Shown here: piece after piece, positions 1 through 7,727 of the stretch
Position numbering within the stretch: position 1 is the first letter of the stretch
Layout: each line of letters begins with the position of its first letter
Source of the DNA: an uncultured Pseudomonadota bacterium
Lineage (GTDB): Bacteria > Myxococcota_A > UBA796 > SXON01
NCBI GenBank assembly: GCA_903844155.1
Contig: CAIMSU010000162.1
Location: 1 to 64,000, forward strand
Direction: 5' to 3'
Length of the DNA: 64,000 bases
Notes under the pieces: model-generated
The model's input: the letters and a program-made list of their open reading frames with translations, nothing else
The model's database searches: none
Told to the model about the DNA's origin: nothing
Made by a program: the position numbers and the translations under genes

Positions 1-530
1 ACGAACCCCGCCAGCCGGCGAGTACGCCAGCCGGCACGGTTCGTGCGCGGAACCGCGCGCCGGGGGGCCATTGCCCTGCCCATCCGCGTGAATTCAGGTA
101 CTTCCGCTTCGCTTGTTTGCGGAGCGCCAGCAATGGCCCCCCGCTCCCGCCGCCGGTAGATCCGCGAGAGCCCCCAGCCCTGCCGCGCGTAGTGCCACGC
201 CTGCCAGTAGAAGTACAGCGCGATCAACGCCCATATCCCCACGCCGAGCGCGAGCGCCGAGGCCCCGATCGCCACCACCACCGGCAGCCAGGTCAACAGA
301 CCGCGGTGCTCCCGCGCCGTCGCCGCGTCGAAGCCGAGGCGCGTCCACGTCGCCACGAGATGCGGGTACCCCAGCAGCCAGAAGTCGAACACGAGCAGCC
401 CCGGGAGCCACCCCGGGTGCGTGCTGGCGAGGGCGCCTGCCGCGAGACCCAGCGCTGCCACGCCCCCAATCAGGCCCCCGTCAAACGTGGGCGACCGCAG
501 CCACGGCTGGACCGGCGACGCCTGACTCAA
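1..530 (-). CDS. partial polytopic membrane protein, family not recognised
   Basis: The frame is open from a TTG at 530 to the window edge, so about 176 residues of a longer protein are visible. The TTG is preferred because a GGAAG lies 8 bases upstream and the only in-frame stop above it is the TAG of the neighbouring lipoprotein gene, 21 bases away. Three hydrophobic stretches follow (roughly residues 22-40, 43-62 and 80-115), then the aromatic motif WQAWHYARQGWG near residue 115. That pattern fits an integral inner-membrane protein. After about residue 130 the sequence becomes Arg-rich and coincides with a 14-bp inverted repeat (61-74 and 130-143), so the distal part may be altered by an insertion. 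I do not recognise the family. It is probably co-transcribed with the lipoprotein upstream. Confidence 0.6.
   Translation of the reverse strand, partial: MSQASPVQPWLRSPTFDGGLIGGVAALGLAAGALASTHPGWLPGLLVFDFWLLGYPHLVATWTRLGFDAATAREHRGLLTWLPVVVAIGASALALGVGIWALIALYFYWQAWHYARQGWGLSRIYRRRERGAIAGAPQTSEAEVPEFTRMGRAMAPRRAVPRTNRAGWRTRRLAGF
61..143. repeat. 14-bp perfect inverted repeat with 55-base spacer
   Basis: CGGGGGGCCATTGC at 61-74 is the exact reverse complement of GCAATGGCCCCCCG at 130-143. The pair lies inside the open frame of the partial membrane protein. It may be a long-looped hairpin or the ends of a small insertion. Just left of it, GCCAGCCGG occurs twice (10-18 and 28-36). Confidence 0.5.
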
Positions 531-551
531 CGGGATGCTTCCGGTCGTCGG

Positions 552-1946
552 CTAGTGCGTCGCGAGGACGAGATCCATGCCGCCCTGCGAGGTCGAGCCC
601 GTCACCAGCCGCCCCGTGCTCCCGTCCACCGCCGCGACGGGCTCGCCGACGCCGTTGACCATGCCGTTGCCGTCCACGTCCGAGTACGCCCACAGGTAGA
701 TGATCGTGTTGGCGGGCACCTCCACGTGGTAGGAAAGCGACGTGGTGGACGCAAAGTCAGCGTTCGTCCAGCTCTGCAGGTCGTAGCCGGCGGAGAGGTC
801 CGTCACCGAGACGTCGATGTTCGGGCGGTACTTCAGCGCGGCGACGTACAGCCCGGCGTAGGCCGACCAGTCCGTGGACGACGTGAGCGTGCCCGAGATC
901 GAGACGAACGGCACGACCGTCGGCACAAAGTCGCCGAAGGGGATGAGGACGTCGAGCCCCGGGAGCGAGGAGGCGCCGATGGTGATCGGGTTGCCATCCG
1001 TCGACGGATCCGTCACGTAGGAGCCCCACTTGTCGGCGGGGTCGAACAGGCCGTTCGCGTTGGAGTCCCAGGCGCCGAGCAGCTCGTAGTCGCCAACATT
1101 GGCGCACGCGGTGATGCTGAACGGCGCGCTCGCAGACCCGTCGCCGCCTGCTGAGGGGGTCTCGCGGTCGACGGCGTAGGGGCCAGCGCCGCTGGTGTCG
1201 TAGATCAGCGCAGCGACGTCGCCCTCGACGTACCCGGCCGCGACGTTGGTGGTCCCGCTTACCGCGACGGTGTCGGTGCATCCGTCCCCGCCGCCGCCGT
1301 TGCCGTAGCCCCAGCCCGTGCCCGATCCACCGCCGCTGCTGTCGTAGTACGGCACCATCACGGTGATGTCGTTGCCGGACACCGTGGCGTTCCCCGTGAC
1401 GCTGATCTCGCTTGGGTAGGCGCCCGTCGGCTCGGCGGTGCTGATGATGCCGTCGTTTGCGTAGTCCACGCTGGCGTAGACGTTCACGCCCTGGACGTCG
1501 TCGGTGGAGATGTCAAAGGAGTAGGCGTCGCCGCCGGGGTCGGGGCTGACTGTGGGATGCGCGATGACATCCTGGGCGTAGAACGTCTCTTTTCCGTCCG
1601 AGTCGGTGCTGTAGGCCGCGACGAAGATGGCCCCGAACGGGTAGCTCGTGTAGGTGCCGTCCCAGTCCATCAGGACGGTGTCGCCGTTCTCGTCGACCGT
1701 GTAGAGCTGCAGGTACACGGTGCCCTGCACGGTGCCGTGTACGCCCGTCGCCGCTGCCTGCGAGTCGCCGCCGCCGCTGTCGGACGTGTCGACAACGCTG
1801 CTGCTGTCGGACTGATCGTGCCCGGCGGACGTGTCGCCACCGGCGTTGCCGTCCTTCGGTGCGCTGCAGCCGGTCGCCACAAGGGCGATCAGCGCGGCGC
1901 CGAGGAGGGGGAGGGCGACGGGGGAGAGGCGAATGAGACGGGCCAT
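552..1946 (-). CDS. lipoprotein, tandem paralogue A
   Basis: A 464-residue protein with an n/h-region and lipobox (ALVATGC) ending at about residue 27, so it is predicted to be lipidated. The Cys is followed by an Asp/Ser/Gly-rich linker (GDTSAGHDQSDSS and more) of about 35 residues. The body has no named domain that I recognise. It carries Asp/Asn/Gly-rich loops such as DSNANGLFDPADKWGSY and DVDGNGMVNGVGEP, which look like dockerin or EF-hand-style calcium loops. It is clearly homologous to the next gene over its whole length, including the linker, so the two are a tandem duplication. A GGTGA sits four bases before the ATG. A 21-bp palindrome lies 30 bases upstream. Cell-surface or periplasmic location is inferred from the lipobox. 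Confidence 0.85.
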   Translation of the reverse strand: MARLIRLSPVALPLLGAALIALVATGCSAPKDGNAGGDTSAGHDQSDSSSVVDTSDSGGGDSQAAATGVHGTVQGTVYLQLYTVDENGDTVLMDWDGTYTSYPFGAIFVAAYSTDSDGKETFYAQDVIAHPTVSPDPGGDAYSFDISTDDVQGVNVYASVDYANDGIISTAEPTGAYPSEISVTGNATVSGNDITVMVPYYDSSGGGSGTGWGYGNGGGGDGCTDTVAVSGTTNVAAGYVEGDVAALIYDTSGAGPYAVDRETPSAGGDGSASAPFSITACANVGDYELLGAWDSNANGLFDPADKWGSYVTDPSTDGNPITIGASSLPGLDVLIPFGDFVPTVVPFVSISGTLTSSTDWSAYAGLYVAALKYRPNIDVSVTDLSAGYDLQSWTNADFASTTSLSYHVEVPANTIIYLWAYSDVDGNGMVNGVGEPVAAVDGSTGRLVTGSTSQGGMDLVLATH

Positions 1947-1975
1947 GGGTCACCAAGGAGTGGGAGGATTTTCTT

Positions 1976-1996
1976 GGTTGACAGCCGGTGTCAACC
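1976..1996. promoter_or_regulatory. 21-bp palindrome between tandem lipoprotein genes
   Basis: GGTTGACA at 1976-1983 and TGTCAACC at 1989-1996 are perfect inverted arms around a 5-base centre. Each arm contains TTGACA in one orientation, like a -35 hexamer. The element lies 20 bases after the stop of paralogue B and 30 bases before the start of paralogue A. It could be an operator, a promoter element or a U-run-less terminator hairpin. The sequence does not decide between these. Confidence 0.5.
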
Positions 1997-2015
1997 CGCG
2001 AGCGACCCGAAGGGC

Positions 2016-3356
2016 CTACTGGTGGACGTCCAGCACCATGTCGAAGCCGGAAACCGAGGTGGAACCGGTCACCACGCGGCCGGTCGAGCTGTCGGAGTTG
2101 GCGACGGGCTCCCCGACCTCGTTGACCGTCCGGTTGCCGTCCACATCGGCGTAGGCCCAGAGGTAGACGATGGTGTTCGCAGGCACCTCGACGTGGAACG
2201 GCAGCGAGGAGCTCGCGGCGAGGTCGGCCGTCGACCAGGTCTGGATGTCGTAGCCGGTCTGCAAGGTGGCCACCGTCGTGTCGCCCGTCGGCCGGTACTT
2301 CAGGGCGGCGACGTAGACGTTGGAGTACGTCGACCAGTCCGCCACGGCCGACAGCGTGCCCGACAGCGAGACGAAGGGGACCACCGTGGGGACGAAATCG
2401 CCGAAGGGGACGAGCACGTCGTGGTTGGGCAGGTTGGCCTCGGCGATGCTGATGGGGTTGCCGTCCGTCGAGGAGTCGGTCACGTACGAGCCCCACTGGT
2501 CGGCCGGGTCAAACAGGCCGTTCGCGTTGGAGTCCCAGACACCGAGCAGCTCGTAGTCGCCTGCGTCCGCACAGACAGCGATGTCGTAGTCGCCGCTCGC
2601 GCTGCTGTCCGCGTTCGCGGTCGGCGTGATGCGCGCGCCCGTGTAGGGCCCGGCGCCGTTGGTGTCGTAGAGCAGCGCGGCCACGTCGCCCTCGCCGTAC
2701 CCGGCGGACACGGTCGCCGTGCCGCTGATGTCGACGACGTTGTCGCAGCCGCCGCCCCCGCCGCCGGAGCTCGCCAGTGGCACCATGACGGTGATGTCGA
2801 TGCTCGTAACGGTGCCGTTGTCGGTGACCGTGACCTGGTTCGGGTAGGCGCCTGTCGGCTCGCCGGTGCCGATGACCCCGTCCGCGTAGTAGTCGACGCT
2901 CGCGTAGATGTTCACGCTGTCGACGTCGTCCACGTTGACGTTCAGGCCAAAGGGGTCGCCGCCCGGCGCCGGGTCGACGGTCGGGTGCTGGATGACATTC
3001 TGGTCGTAGTACGTCTGCTTTCCGGTGTCGTCCTGGCTGTACGCCGCGACGAAGACGGAGCCGAAGGGGTAGCCGTCCGGGTACTCGGTGTCCCAGTCCA
3101 GCAGCTCGACGTTGCCGTCCGTGTCCGTGGTGTAGAGCTGCAGGTAGACGGTGCCCTCGACGCTGCCGTGCACGCCGGGCTGAGGGCCGGCGCTGTCGGT
3201 GCTGTCGCTGGTGTCGAGGGGCACGCTGCTGTCGGACTGATCGTGGCCGGCGGACGTGTCACCGGCGGCGCTGCCGTCCTTGTTCTCGGTGCAGCCGATG
3301 AGCAGGAGGCCGGCGAGGAGCGAACCGGTAACGACGGGGAGACGCGAGACGGACAT
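2016..3356 (-). CDS. lipoprotein, tandem paralogue B
   Basis: A 446-residue lipoprotein with signal peptide and lipobox LLIGC near residue 22. A linker (GDTSAGHDQSDSS, then more Asp/Ser/Thr) follows and is almost identical to that of paralogue A at the DNA level. The body aligns with paralogue A from end to end. Shared loops include DSNANGLFDPADQWGSY and a DVDGN-type loop near the C-terminus, suggesting calcium-binding surface loops. The start ATG at 3356 has GGTGA three bases upstream. A good sigma-70-type promoter lies at 3378-3406, so this is likely the first gene of the lipoprotein pair. Function unknown. Confidence 0.85.
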   Translation of the reverse strand: MSVSRLPVVTGSLLAGLLLIGCTENKDGSAAGDTSAGHDQSDSSVPLDTSDSTDSAGPQPGVHGSVEGTVYLQLYTTDTDGNVELLDWDTEYPDGYPFGSVFVAAYSQDDTGKQTYYDQNVIQHPTVDPAPGGDPFGLNVNVDDVDSVNIYASVDYYADGVIGTGEPTGAYPNQVTVTDNGTVTSIDITVMVPLASSGGGGGGCDNVVDISGTATVSAGYGEGDVAALLYDTNGAGPYTGARITPTANADSSASGDYDIAVCADAGDYELLGVWDSNANGLFDPADQWGSYVTDSSTDGNPISIAEANLPNHDVLVPFGDFVPTVVPFVSLSGTLSAVADWSTYSNVYVAALKYRPTGDTTVATLQTGYDIQTWSTADLAASSSLPFHVEVPANTIVYLWAYADVDGNRTVNEVGEPVANSDSSTGRVVTGSTSVSGFDMVLDVHQ

Positions 3357-3377
3357 GGATCACCACGGTGAAACAAC

Positions 3378-3406
3378 AGCGTACGGAATCCCTGCGGGGA
3401 TGTCAA
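3378..3406 (-). promoter_or_regulatory. sigma-70-like promoter for the lipoprotein pair
   Basis: On the minus strand a perfect -35 hexamer TTGACA (3406-3401) is followed by a 17-base spacer and TACGCT (3383-3378) as -10. The -10 lies 21 bases before the ATG at 3356. The call rests on spacing and hexamer match alone. Confidence 0.5.
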
Positions 3407-3493
3407 CAGGACGTCAGTGAACGTCACAGAGTGCCTTCTATCCCTCGCCGGCGAAGGTTCCGGGCGCCTGAGCGTACACCGCCGAGCGGCGAA

Positions 3494-5005
3494 CTATTCG
3501 CCGACGCGCATTCGCCAGGTCGATCCGGTGGGGCTGTCCATGACCACGATGTTGTCTGCGTCGAGCTCAGCGCGGATGCGGTCCGCTGCCGCCCAGTCCT
3601 TCGCAGAGCGGGCGGCGCCGCGGGCTTCAATCTTCGCGTCGATCTCGCCGACGGAGCGACCCTGCGCGAGGAGGCGCTTGGTCTTGACCTCGTCGAAGAA
3701 GCCTTGCGGCGACATCGTGCCGATGCCGAGCACGTCCGCGATCAACGCGAACGCGGCGCGGGCGGGCGCCAGGATCGCCCCCGCCTTGCTCCGCGCCCCC
3801 CGGTCGTTGCCGAGTCGGTTCACGGCACGAACGAGATCGAACACGTGGCCCATGGCCTCGGCCGTGTTGAAATCGTTGTCCATCGCCGCGTAGAAGCGGC
3901 CCGGGAACGCCGTCGCCACCTCCATCGCTTCCAGACCAGGCTCGCCCATGGTCTTTGGATTCGCCTCGCCCGTGGAGCCGAACGCCGTCTCCTTCGCGCA
4001 GTAAAGCCGGTCCAACGCCACGAGCGCGCTGGTTAGGCGGTCGGAGCTGTACGGCAGCGGCGAGCGGTAGTGCGACTCCACAAACATCAGCCTCAGCGCC
4101 TCGCCAGGCACCTCGGCCAGGATGTCGCGGATCCGCATGATGTTCCCGAGGGACTTCGACATCTTCTCGTTGTCGAGGGTCAGATGCCCGTTGTGCATCC
4201 AGTAGGTCGCGTACGGCTTCCCGGTGGCGCACTCGGACTGGGCGATCTCGTTCTCATGGTGCGGGAAGACCAGATCGATGCCGCCGCCGTGAACGTCGAA
4301 CGTCTCGCCAAGATAAGCCTTCGCCATCGCCGAGCACTCGATGTGCCAGCCGGGGCGGCCCTCGCCCCAGGGAGACGGCCAGTGGGGCTCGGTGGGCTCG
4401 CCGGTCCACGCCTTCCACAGCGCGAAGTCGGCCGGGTGATGCTTTGCAGCGTCGACGGCAACGCGCTCGCCGGCGCGCTGATCATCGAGCTTCTTCCCGG
4501 AGAGCTTGCCGTACTCGGGGTCGGACTCGACCGCAAAGTAGACATCGCCGTTCTCGGCCCGGTAGGCGTGCTCCCGGGCGACGAGCTTGCCGATGAGGTC
4601 GACGATGTCGCCGATGTGGTCGCTCACCTTGGGCGTGTGGTCCGGCGCGCGCAGGCCGAGCCCCGCGAGATCCTCTTCCAACGCCCCGATGAACATGGAC
4701 GAGAGATCAAGGGGGGCGATCCCGCGCTCCTTGGCCCGGACGATGATCTTGTCGTCCACGTCGGTGTGGTTCCGGACAAAACGGACGCGGTAGCCGCGAT
4801 GGCGCAGATGACGGACGACGAGGTCAAACGCCATCATCGCCCGCGCGTGCCCGATGTGGCAGTAGTCGTAGACGGTCATGCCGCAGACGTACACGCCCAC
4901 CTCCCCCGGCACCTGGGTGCGGAGGGGTTCGATGGAGCGCGAGAGCGAATTGTACAGGGAGATCGCGGGTAGCTCACCCGCGTCTTTCGCGACCTCAGCC
5001 ATCAT
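3494..5005 (-). CDS. cysS: cysteinyl-tRNA synthetase
   Basis: Class I aminoacyl-tRNA synthetase that charges tRNA-Cys with cysteine in the cytoplasm. The 503-residue length is normal for CysRS. Visible hallmarks are the zinc ligand Cys41 in VCGMTV, the HIGH signature at residues 50-53 (CHIGHA), the downstream zinc-site pieces HIECSAM and HHENEIAQSE, and KMSKS at residues 281-285. The frame continues far upstream over carD, but family alignment places the start at one of two adjacent ATGs. The first (5005) overlaps the carD stop as ATGA, which implies translational coupling. So carD and cysS form an operon, a pairing of a transcription factor with a tRNA synthetase. Confidence 0.97.
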   Translation of the reverse strand: MMAEVAKDAGELPAISLYNSLSRSIEPLRTQVPGEVGVYVCGMTVYDYCHIGHARAMMAFDLVVRHLRHRGYRVRFVRNHTDVDDKIIVRAKERGIAPLDLSSMFIGALEEDLAGLGLRAPDHTPKVSDHIGDIVDLIGKLVAREHAYRAENGDVYFAVESDPEYGKLSGKKLDDQRAGERVAVDAAKHHPADFALWKAWTGEPTEPHWPSPWGEGRPGWHIECSAMAKAYLGETFDVHGGGIDLVFPHHENEIAQSECATGKPYATYWMHNGHLTLDNEKMSKSLGNIMRIRDILAEVPGEALRLMFVESHYRSPLPYSSDRLTSALVALDRLYCAKETAFGSTGEANPKTMGEPGLEAMEVATAFPGRFYAAMDNDFNTAEAMGHVFDLVRAVNRLGNDRGARSKAGAILAPARAAFALIADVLGIGTMSPQGFFDEVKTKRLLAQGRSVGEIDAKIEARGAARSAKDWAAADRIRAELDADNIVVMDSPTGSTWRMRVGE

Positions 5006-5508
5006 GCACCCGGTTTCGTCGCCATCGCGTTGAAGAGATCGTCGATCTCCTTCCCGACCGCGGTCTCGTCCGAGTCGCGGGCGACCGCGATCTCCTGAAC
5101 GAGGAGGCGGCGGGCCTGGTCGAACATCTTGCGCTCGCCGAACGAGAGCGCCTTCTCGGACTTGAGCAGCGCCAGATCGCGGAGCACCTTGGCCACCTCG
5201 ATCGGATCGCCAGTCTTGATCTTGCTCATGTACTCGCGATAGCGCCGGTTCCACGTCTGGTTGTCGGTCGGGACGTTGCGGTCCTGAAGGATCTCACGGA
5301 CCTTGTCCACGTGTTCGGGCAGGATCACCGGCCGCATTCCGATCGCCCGCGCGTTGTGCACGGGGACCTTGATGGTGATGCCGTTGTCGAGGATCTTCAG
5401 CACGTAGAAGATCGCCTTGAGCCCGTCCACCTCGACCGAGATGACGTCCCGGATGATCCCGACACCGTGTGCAGGGTATACCGCCTTGTCGCCGACGTTG
5501 AATTCCAT
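5002..5508 (-). CDS. carD: CarD-family transcriptional regulator
   Basis: A 168-residue protein of the CarD/CdnL type. The N-terminal RNA-polymerase-interacting domain (residues 1-65, starting MEFNVGDKAVYPAHGVG) is followed by the all-helical DNA-binding domain ending about residue 155. In characterised bacteria CarD/CdnL proteins bind the RNAP beta subunit and stabilise open complexes, notably at rRNA promoters. There is no extension with acidic or HMGA-like repeats, so it resembles the short CdnL form rather than long Myxococcus CarD. The ATG at 5508 has GAGGT four bases upstream. It is the first gene of an operon with cysS and is divergent from the LptF/G-like gene. Confidence 0.95.
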   Translation of the reverse strand: MEFNVGDKAVYPAHGVGIIRDVISVEVDGLKAIFYVLKILDNGITIKVPVHNARAIGMRPVILPEHVDKVREILQDRNVPTDNQTWNRRYREYMSKIKTGDPIEVAKVLRDLALLKSEKALSFGERKMFDQARRLLVQEIAVARDSDETAVGKEIDDLFNAMATKPGA

Positions 5509-5675
5509 GAAGACCTCTCGCCGCGAGCCGCGGCTGCAAACGAGCCGCCCGCAACGGACTGAAACGGACCGCCGGAGGCGGCGCGTGACGAGCCGCTGGA
5601 AGCAGCAGGAACACAGACTGCGCGGGCTAACCCGTTTGCTGGGGCTTTTCCACCCGCCGCCGCGAGGCCTGCCCC

Positions 5676-5696
5676 GGTGTCACCGATGGTGACACC
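5676..5696. promoter_or_regulatory. 9+9-bp palindrome covering a start codon
   Basis: GGTGTCACC (5676-5684) and GGTGACACC (5688-5696) are perfect inverted arms separated by GAT. The possible start codons of the downstream permease (GTG 5677, ATG 5686, GTG 5689) all lie inside the palindrome. It could be an operator or an mRNA hairpin hiding the start. It sits in the 177-base divergent region between carD and the permease. Confidence 0.5.
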
Positions 5697-6696
5697 GCTC
5701 CGCCGCCTGTTTCTGCGCACGATGGCGCGGACAGGCGGGCGGGCGGCGCTCTGGGCGCTCGCGCTCCTCTCCGCCGGCACCTTGGCGCAATGGCTGACCT
5801 GGATCAGCGTCCCGTCGATGCATTGCGCGCTCGTGCTCGCGGTTGGGGTGGTCGTCAGCTCCACGACCATCGCCGTGGAGGTGGCGATGGTCGCCGGTCC
5901 TGCGGTTGCGCTGGCGACGCTGCGGGAGGACGGGAGCTGGCTGGGCCTCCGCTCGCTCGGCGCCCGCGGTCGCGATCTCGTGGCACCGCTGGCGCTCTGG
6001 ACGGTCCCGCTCGCTGGCCTCGCGTTGCTGGCCGGGCACGTGGTCGTGCCGGCCGCGCGCACCTGGCTCCGGGACGCCGAGACCGAGGCGGCCGTGGGCC
6101 TGACGTTGAGCCCGGATCGGGCCACGGTGGTCGGCGGCTGGGCCCTGGCGCAGACCCGGGGCGGGGCCCTGCGATTCGCGGGCCAACCCGGCGGCGGCGC
6201 GGTTGTCGGCGAGGCCAGCACGTTTTCCATCGAGGGCGCCCGGGGGGCGGTGAGGGTCCTGCTTGGCCCGGGGGAGGCGCACGCAAGCCCCAGCCCCAGC
6301 GATGGGACCTTGGTCGACGCCGAAGCGGGCTGGTCCCTCCGCTTTGCCTCGCTCGAGACCGCGCTCCCCGTCGCGACGGGCGCGCGGGTGCAGGTCGGGG
6401 AGCGGTCGACCATGGATCTCCTTTCCCGGGCGCTCGACCCGTACGAGACCTGGATCCTCTGGAAACGCACGCTTGTCCCCTTTGCCCTCGGCCTGCTGGC
6501 GCTCCTCGCGCTCCCGCTGGGCGGGATCTGGCGCACCGGGGCGACAGTCGGGGCGCTCGGCACCTCCTTCTGGGTCCTGCTCCGGGTGTCCGACGCGGTC
6601 GCTGAAGGCGGCTCCGCCCCGCTCGCCAGCGCCGTTCTCATCCTCCCGTGTGCGATCGGCGCCGTGCTTGCCTGGGCCGGCTGGGTGGATCGGTGA
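5686..6696 (+). CDS. LptF/LptG (YjgP/YjgQ)-like permease
   Basis: A 336-residue membrane protein with three hydrophobic segments in the first ~125 residues, a soluble region of about 110 residues (about 125-245), and three more hydrophobic segments at the C-terminus. This 3+domain+3 topology and length are those of LptF/LptG, the transmembrane subunits of the LPS-export ABC transporter. The stretch GLRSLGARGRDLVAPLALW resembles the conserved cytoplasmic loop after TM2 of that family. Identity is otherwise low, so the family call is tentative. The ATG at 5686 is chosen over a GTG at 5677; both lie in a palindrome. The stop overlaps the next gene as GTGA, suggesting a two-gene unit. Confidence 0.6.
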   Translation: MVTPLRRLFLRTMARTGGRAALWALALLSAGTLAQWLTWISVPSMHCALVLAVGVVVSSTTIAVEVAMVAGPAVALATLREDGSWLGLRSLGARGRDLVAPLALWTVPLAGLALLAGHVVVPAARTWLRDAETEAAVGLTLSPDRATVVGGWALAQTRGGALRFAGQPGGGAVVGEASTFSIEGARGAVRVLLGPGEAHASPSPSDGTLVDAEAGWSLRFASLETALPVATGARVQVGERSTMDLLSRALDPYETWILWKRTLVPFALGLLALLALPLGGIWRTGATVGALGTSFWVLLRVSDAVAEGGSAPLASAVLILPCAIGAVLAWAGWVDR

Positions 6697-7307
6697 GCGC
6701 CGCGGGCCGCCTCGCTCGGGTCGCGGTGCCGCCGTTTGGGCGCGCGGCGCTCCTCGTTCATGGGTCGGCCCTCCTGCTGCTGGGGCTCGTGGTGAGCGTC
6801 GAGCGCGCTGCAAGCCGTGGCGGGGGGGGCGCGTTCGAGGAGGTGGTGGTCCTCTGGGCGCGCCTCGCTGCCGCGCTGGGGATCCTGGCGTCCGCGCTCG
6901 CGTGGAGCCAGATGCGAGCCACGCGCCTGGCGTTGGGCACGCTGGGGTGCGCCGAGGGGCGGGTGCGCTGGGCGGGGCTGCCCGCGGGGCTGGTGGTTGG
7001 CATGGTGGTGCTCGTGGCCCCGGCGCAGGGGGCCCCGGCGGCGTGGATTCGGGGTGAAGGCGGCTGGTTTCATCTCGGATCGGTGATCCCGGACGTTCCG
7101 GGCGGGGCGGTCGCGGCGCAGCCCAGCGCGCTCCCCTGGGCTGCGGCCGCGGCGGCGTGTGTCGGCGCGTACCTCGGGGCGCGGACCTGGGGCCCGGGAC
7201 AACTCGCGGTGGTGGTGGTCGGAGGGTTGCTCGCGGAGGGGGTTCATGTCGGTGCAGGCCTGCCGGTCCTGGCGGCGGCGACGCTGTGGCGAACGGCATC
7301 GTCGTAG
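6693..7307 (+). CDS. membrane protein coupled to the LptF/G-like permease
   Basis: Starts at a GTG overlapping the previous stop (GTGA), giving 204 residues. An upstream in-frame GTG at 6648 is less likely because of the coupling. Five hydrophobic segments can be seen, at roughly residues 10-30, 43-65, 85-108, 145-165 and 172-200. Gly, Ala and Val dominate and charges are few. I do not recognise a family. Its position suggests a partner of the permease, perhaps a divergent or shrunken second LptF/G-type subunit, but it lacks the large soluble domain expected for that. It is followed by a 420-base non-coding region and convergent recA. Confidence 0.6.
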   Translation: MSAAGRLARVAVPPFGRAALLVHGSALLLLGLVVSVERAASRGGGGAFEEVVVLWARLAAALGILASALAWSQMRATRLALGTLGCAEGRVRWAGLPAGLVVGMVVLVAPAQGAPAAWIRGEGGWFHLGSVIPDVPGGAVAAQPSALPWAAAAAACVGAYLGARTWGPGQLAVVVVGGLLAEGVHVGAGLPVLAAATLWRTASS

Positions 7308-7369
7308 GCTGGCCAAGGAGAAGGCGCGACTTCGTGCCCCGCACGAAGCGTGCCTTCGACGCGGTCAGC
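7308..7369. repeat. structured hairpin element, copy 1
   Basis: A nested stem-loop. GCTGGCC (7308-7314) pairs with GGTCAGC (7363-7369, one G-T wobble). GAAGGC (7320-7325) pairs with GCCTTC (7352-7357). CTTCGTGC (7330-7337) pairs with GCACGAAG (7341-7348) around a CCC loop. It starts at the stop codon of the preceding membrane-protein gene. Its 5' sequence GGCTGGCCAA, the GAAGGCGCG box and the CGTGCCTTCGA box recur in copy 2 at 7505-7562, while the inner stem differs but stays paired. That is covariation between the copies. Confidence 0.65.
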
Positions 7370-7468
7370 AGCGGTCGCGCGCACCGGAAACCGCGCAGGT
7401 GTGGACGGGTCAAGGGAGGTCGCGAACACGCGCAGTTGCTCGAAAGCCAAGGCGCGACGAGAATAAAC

Positions 7469-7502
7469 AGCCATCACCGGACCGAAGGGGCCGGTGATGG
7501 CT
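7469..7502. repeat. 12-bp perfect inverted repeat
   Basis: AGCCATCACCGG (7469-7480) and CCGGTGATGGCT (7491-7502) flank a 10-base loop. The right arm runs directly into the GGCTGGCCAA that begins hairpin copy 2. No T-run follows on either strand, so it is not a textbook intrinsic terminator, although it lies between convergent genes where terminators are expected. Confidence 0.6.
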
Positions 7503-7504
7503 GG

Positions 7505-7562
7505 CCAACCCCGAAGGCGCGGAGCTTGCGAACGCAAGTTCCGTGCCTTCGAACAGGGTTGG
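7505..7562. repeat. structured hairpin element, copy 2
   Basis: A 58-base, almost fully paired stem. CCAACCC (7505-7511) pairs with GGGTTGG (7556-7562), GAAGGC (7513-7518) with GCCTTC (7545-7550), CGGA with TCCG (7520-7523 and 7540-7543), and CTTGCG (7525-7530) with CGCAAG (7533-7538). It shares the outer boxes with copy 1 but has different inner arms. A shorter relic, GCCAAGGCGCGA, occurs at 7446-7457. A further stem follows at 7616-7647 (GGGTCGCG with CGCGACCC). Together they fill the 420-base gap 7308-7727, in which I see no convincing gene. Confidence 0.65.
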
Positions 7563-7727
7563 CTGCGCGGGGTGGCGACCGCCGGTCGATGGGTTGGGCG
7601 ACAGCGTGGCGAAGCGGGTCGCGCAGGCGGGATTGCCCACGCGACCCTGACACCCGCGGCTACGGCCGACCGCACGACTTCCGAACATCGGGTGTCCACA
7701 TCCACCGCACGGCGATGCCAGGGCTGG

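Noticed and set aside
1557-3371. 604-codon plus frame opposite the tandem lipoproteins
   Set aside because: Val/Arg-rich shadow without start signals; both lipoproteins have signal peptides and matching bodies.
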